The notes beneath the pieces were generated by a model. That model saw only the letters and a list, made by a program, of their open reading frames with translations. It was not told where the DNA came from and did no database searches. Of a DNA stretch of 64,000 nt, positions 62,053 through 64,000 are shown in pieces (position 1 is the first letter of the stretch; every line of letters begins with the position of its first letter). Origin of the DNA: an uncultured Woeseiaceae bacterium (GTDB lineage: Bacteria; Pseudomonadota; Gammaproteobacteria; Steroidobacterales; Woeseiaceae); contig CAJQPL010000026.1 in assembly GCA_905480215.1 (NCBI GenBank), positions 1 through 64,000 of the forward strand. Direction: 5' to 3'. The position numbers and the translations under genes are program-made.

Positions 62053-63051
62053 ATGTCTCCACAGTTCAAGGCCAATGCGACACCCACCGAGGAAGACGGC
62101 AAGTCGCTCAGTGCAGAGCTTATCTCAAACTTGATCTTGAATAGTCCGGTCGCACAGGCGCTCGCGCTAATTGGTGACCGGTGGGCCTTTCTCATCATTC
62201 GCGATATCTATCAAGGCGCACGGCAGTTCGAAGAGTTGCGCCGCCTCAGTGGCGCGGCCCGCGGCACATTGACATCGAGATTGAAACGACTGGTCGAGAA
62301 CGGAATCTTGTATCGTAATCCGTATCGTGATGCTCCAGTTCGCTACGAGTACCGTCTGACAGATAAAGGACTTGGTTTATATCCGGTCGTTCTAAATGTT
62401 TGGGAGTGGGAAACAAAGTGGGGTGAAGGAGAGCATATTCCCTTGCAGCTCACTCATTCGACCTGCGGTAAATCGATGCATCCAATTTATCGATGCAGGC
62501 ACTGCCATGCTAAGGCGCGAATAGAGGAGTTCCGTTTTCGAGCTGGACAAGATCGATCGCCTGGCAAGAAGGTACCGCCGCGCTTTCAGCGTCGGTCAAA
62601 GTCTCGCAGCAGTGTGGGCGCGGACGTCGACCAACGGTTTTTTCACTACCTTGATGTTATCGGCGACCGCTGGACCTCATTGGTATTGGCGGCCGCATTT
62701 TTTGGCTTGCAACGTTACGATCAGATACTCGAAGCTATTGGAATCGCGACCAATATTCTCTCCGACAGGCTTAAGTTGCTTGTTGACGCGGGGGTGCTGG
62801 TCAAACTGCAGTATCAAGACAAGCCAGCACGCTACGAATACCATCTCACCGACAAAGGTCGTGATCTGTACGTGCCAACGCTCGCGATGCATGAATGGGG
62901 CAACCGCTGGCTGATTCGTGACAAGGAACGATCTATGGTGTTGCATCACCAGCTATGCGGGAAAAACTTCGAGAGCGAGATCGTCTGTAGCGAGTGCGAC
63001 GGCCTGGTCGCGTCATCCAACGTGGTATATGGAAGCGCTGACGCAGACTAA
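62053..63051 (+). CDS. Tandem HxlR-type transcriptional regulator
   Basis: This 332-aa regulator has two HxlR winged-helix domains in one chain. The first (about residues 30-130) contains LIGDRWAFLIIRDIYQGARQF, and the second (about 195-305) contains VIGDRWTSLVLAAAFFGLQRY. Each is followed by a zinc-ribbon-like Cys pattern (CRHCHAK and CSECDG). Normal HxlR proteins are single-domain dimers. It follows the aldehyde dehydrogenase gene in the same direction and likely controls the local operon. Confidence 0.83.
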   Translation: MSPQFKANATPTEEDGKSLSAELISNLILNSPVAQALALIGDRWAFLIIRDIYQGARQFEELRRLSGAARGTLTSRLKRLVENGILYRNPYRDAPVRYEYRLTDKGLGLYPVVLNVWEWETKWGEGEHIPLQLTHSTCGKSMHPIYRCRHCHAKARIEEFRFRAGQDRSPGKKVPPRFQRRSKSRSSVGADVDQRFFHYLDVIGDRWTSLVLAAAFFGLQRYDQILEAIGIATNILSDRLKLLVDAGVLVKLQYQDKPARYEYHLTDKGRDLYVPTLAMHEWGNRWLIRDKERSMVLHHQLCGKNFESEIVCSECDGLVASSNVVYGSADAD

Positions 63052-63181
63052 CGGCGCCAGACGTCAAATTCGCGAAACAATTGATAATCGAGCTCCCGAG
63101 CGATACTCTCTATAGTCTTATTATGAAAGCGAGTCTGGTGGCTATGGTCTGGACGCCAGCAGTGGATTGCAGGGTTTTTCA

Positions 63182-64000
63182 ATGACAAATCGAGTTTATC
63201 TCCTTGGTGGCTACCAAACGGACTTCTCCCAGAATTGGTCAAGAAATGGGGAAGAGATCTATGATGGATTCAGGAATACGGTAGAGGCAGGCTTGCAGTC
63301 TGCCGCTCTTGATCCTGAAGATATCGATGTCTCTCACGTAGGCAATTTCGCCGCGGAGCTGTTTTGCAACCAAGGGCATCTGGGCGGATTTTTTGCCGCG
63401 CTACATCCTGCATTTTCAGGTTTGCCAGCATCGCGCCACGAAGCCGCCTGCGCATCCGGAAGCATCGCTGCACTTTCGGCGGCTGCGGAAATTGAAGCGG
63501 GCCGATACGGCGTTGCTGCAGTTATCGGCATAGAGCAGATGCGTAACGTACCTGGCAAGACTGCAGCGGAATATATCGGCGGCCCCGCTATGTGGAGTGG
63601 ACACGAGTGCACCGACGTTACCTACCCGTGGCCCCATCTCTTTAGCGAACTGGCAAAAGAGTACGACAGCCGATACGGAATTGAGCAAGAACATTTGGCT
63701 GCCATTGCCAAATCCAATTTTGCGAACGCGAAGCGAAATCCAAATGCGCAAACACGGAAATGGCAGTTTACCGAGCAGAGTTTCGAAGAAGATGACGAAG
63801 CTAATCCGGTTATCGAAGGGCGTATGCGTAAACAAGACTGTGGTCAGATAAGCGACGGCGCTGCGATCGTATTCTTAGCCAGCGCCGAACGCGCCGCAGA
63901 ATATGCCAAACGTCGCGGTATCTCAATCGACGACCTGGCGTATATCAAGGGTTGGGGACACCGCACGGCGCCGATCAGCTATGCGCAGAAAATTAGCGAG
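63182..64000 (+). CDS. SCP2-type thiolase (partial, right window edge)
   Basis: Read by hand; the ORF track omits it because it runs past the window. The 273 codons visible start MTNRVYLLGGYQTDFSQ and include the thiolase nucleophile in HEAACASGSIAAL, AAVIGIEQMR, YPWPHLFSELAKEY and DCGQISDGAAIVFL. This is the SCP2/sterol-carrier thiolase layout, used for chain shortening of branched, sterol or aromatic acyl-CoA. AGGG precedes the ATG. It follows the tandem HxlR gene by 130 bp; the C-terminal half with the HxG-type active site is outside the window. Confidence 0.85.
   Translation, partial: MTNRVYLLGGYQTDFSQNWSRNGEEIYDGFRNTVEAGLQSAALDPEDIDVSHVGNFAAELFCNQGHLGGFFAALHPAFSGLPASRHEAACASGSIAALSAAAEIEAGRYGVAAVIGIEQMRNVPGKTAAEYIGGPAMWSGHECTDVTYPWPHLFSELAKEYDSRYGIEQEHLAAIAKSNFANAKRNPNAQTRKWQFTEQSFEEDDEANPVIEGRMRKQDCGQISDGAAIVFLASAERAAEYAKRRGISIDDLAYIKGWGHRTAPISYAQKISE

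Overview
This window is ordinary bacterial chromosome, almost fully coding, with no rRNA, tRNA, CRISPR array, complete insertion sequence or phage module that I can see. The gene content points to a marine or salt-adapted, aerobic, lipid- and amine-degrading gammaproteobacterium: homodimeric pyruvate-dehydrogenase-type E1, FadD, AraC regulators with an arabinose-binding-like N-terminus, many outer-membrane and lipoprotein genes, RND-type outer membrane factors, and a glucosylglycerate compatible-solute operon. I cannot name the genus from sequence alone. TTG start codons are unusually common.

Left part (1-12.4 kb): the nearly complete C-terminally cut urease accessory gene ureD leaves the window on the minus strand. 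Next to it is a plus-strand operon (HAD phosphatase, glucosyl-3-phosphoglycerate synthase, GH13_18 phosphorylase) that can make and also phosphorolyse glucosylglycerate. Then come a Tat-exported aminotransferase, a tightly coupled four-gene minus operon that includes a 42-aa membrane peptide missing from the ORF track, a divergent AraC regulator with a repeat/palindrome operator between them, and a large AsmA-like protein.

Middle left (12.6-30.5 kb): MaoC and crotonase hydratases, a cytochrome P450 with a SnoaL-like partner, a VOC protein, a lysine-rich mini-protein beside a SulP STAS fragment, an orphan OmpR-type response regulator with a minus-strand terminator/possible sRNA in front of it, a DUF2141-MipA fusion/conserved protein/lipocalin operon, several envelope lipoproteins with enzyme folds (methyltransferase, NmrA-like), a PQQ sugar dehydrogenase, FadD, a Crp-type regulator and an MFS carrier.

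Centre (30.5-47 kb) is the most interesting part. A Baeyer-Villiger-type monooxygenase / hydrolase / SDR cassette and an aminotransferase/crotonase pair lie downstream of an aceE-like gene. That aceE-like gene is divergent from an Lrp/AsnC regulator, with a 14/15 match to the E. coli Lrp consensus between them, followed by an MFS carrier and a methionine gamma-lyase-like enzyme. This is the gene set of the Pseudomonas putida mdeB-mdeA-mdeR methionine catabolic locus. Just beyond it are an APC permease and an mtnA / nucleoside phosphorylase / class II aldolase operon that looks like a methylthioadenosine or 5'-deoxyadenosine salvage route ending in DHAP. Together they suggest a methionine/SAM-by-product catabolic island.

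Right part (47-64 kb): a duplicated-domain lipoprotein, an ion channel / AI-2E / outer membrane factor / membrane fusion / DUF2955 efflux operon, a SYLF protein, a ClsC-like phospholipase D, a second endonuclease/exonuclease/phosphatase-fold protein, a TMADH/DgcA-like flavoprotein, a flavin reductase fused to a degenerate Nudix-like domain, a PaaN-like aldehyde dehydrogenase, a tandem HxlR regulator and the start of an SCP2-type thiolase that runs off the window.
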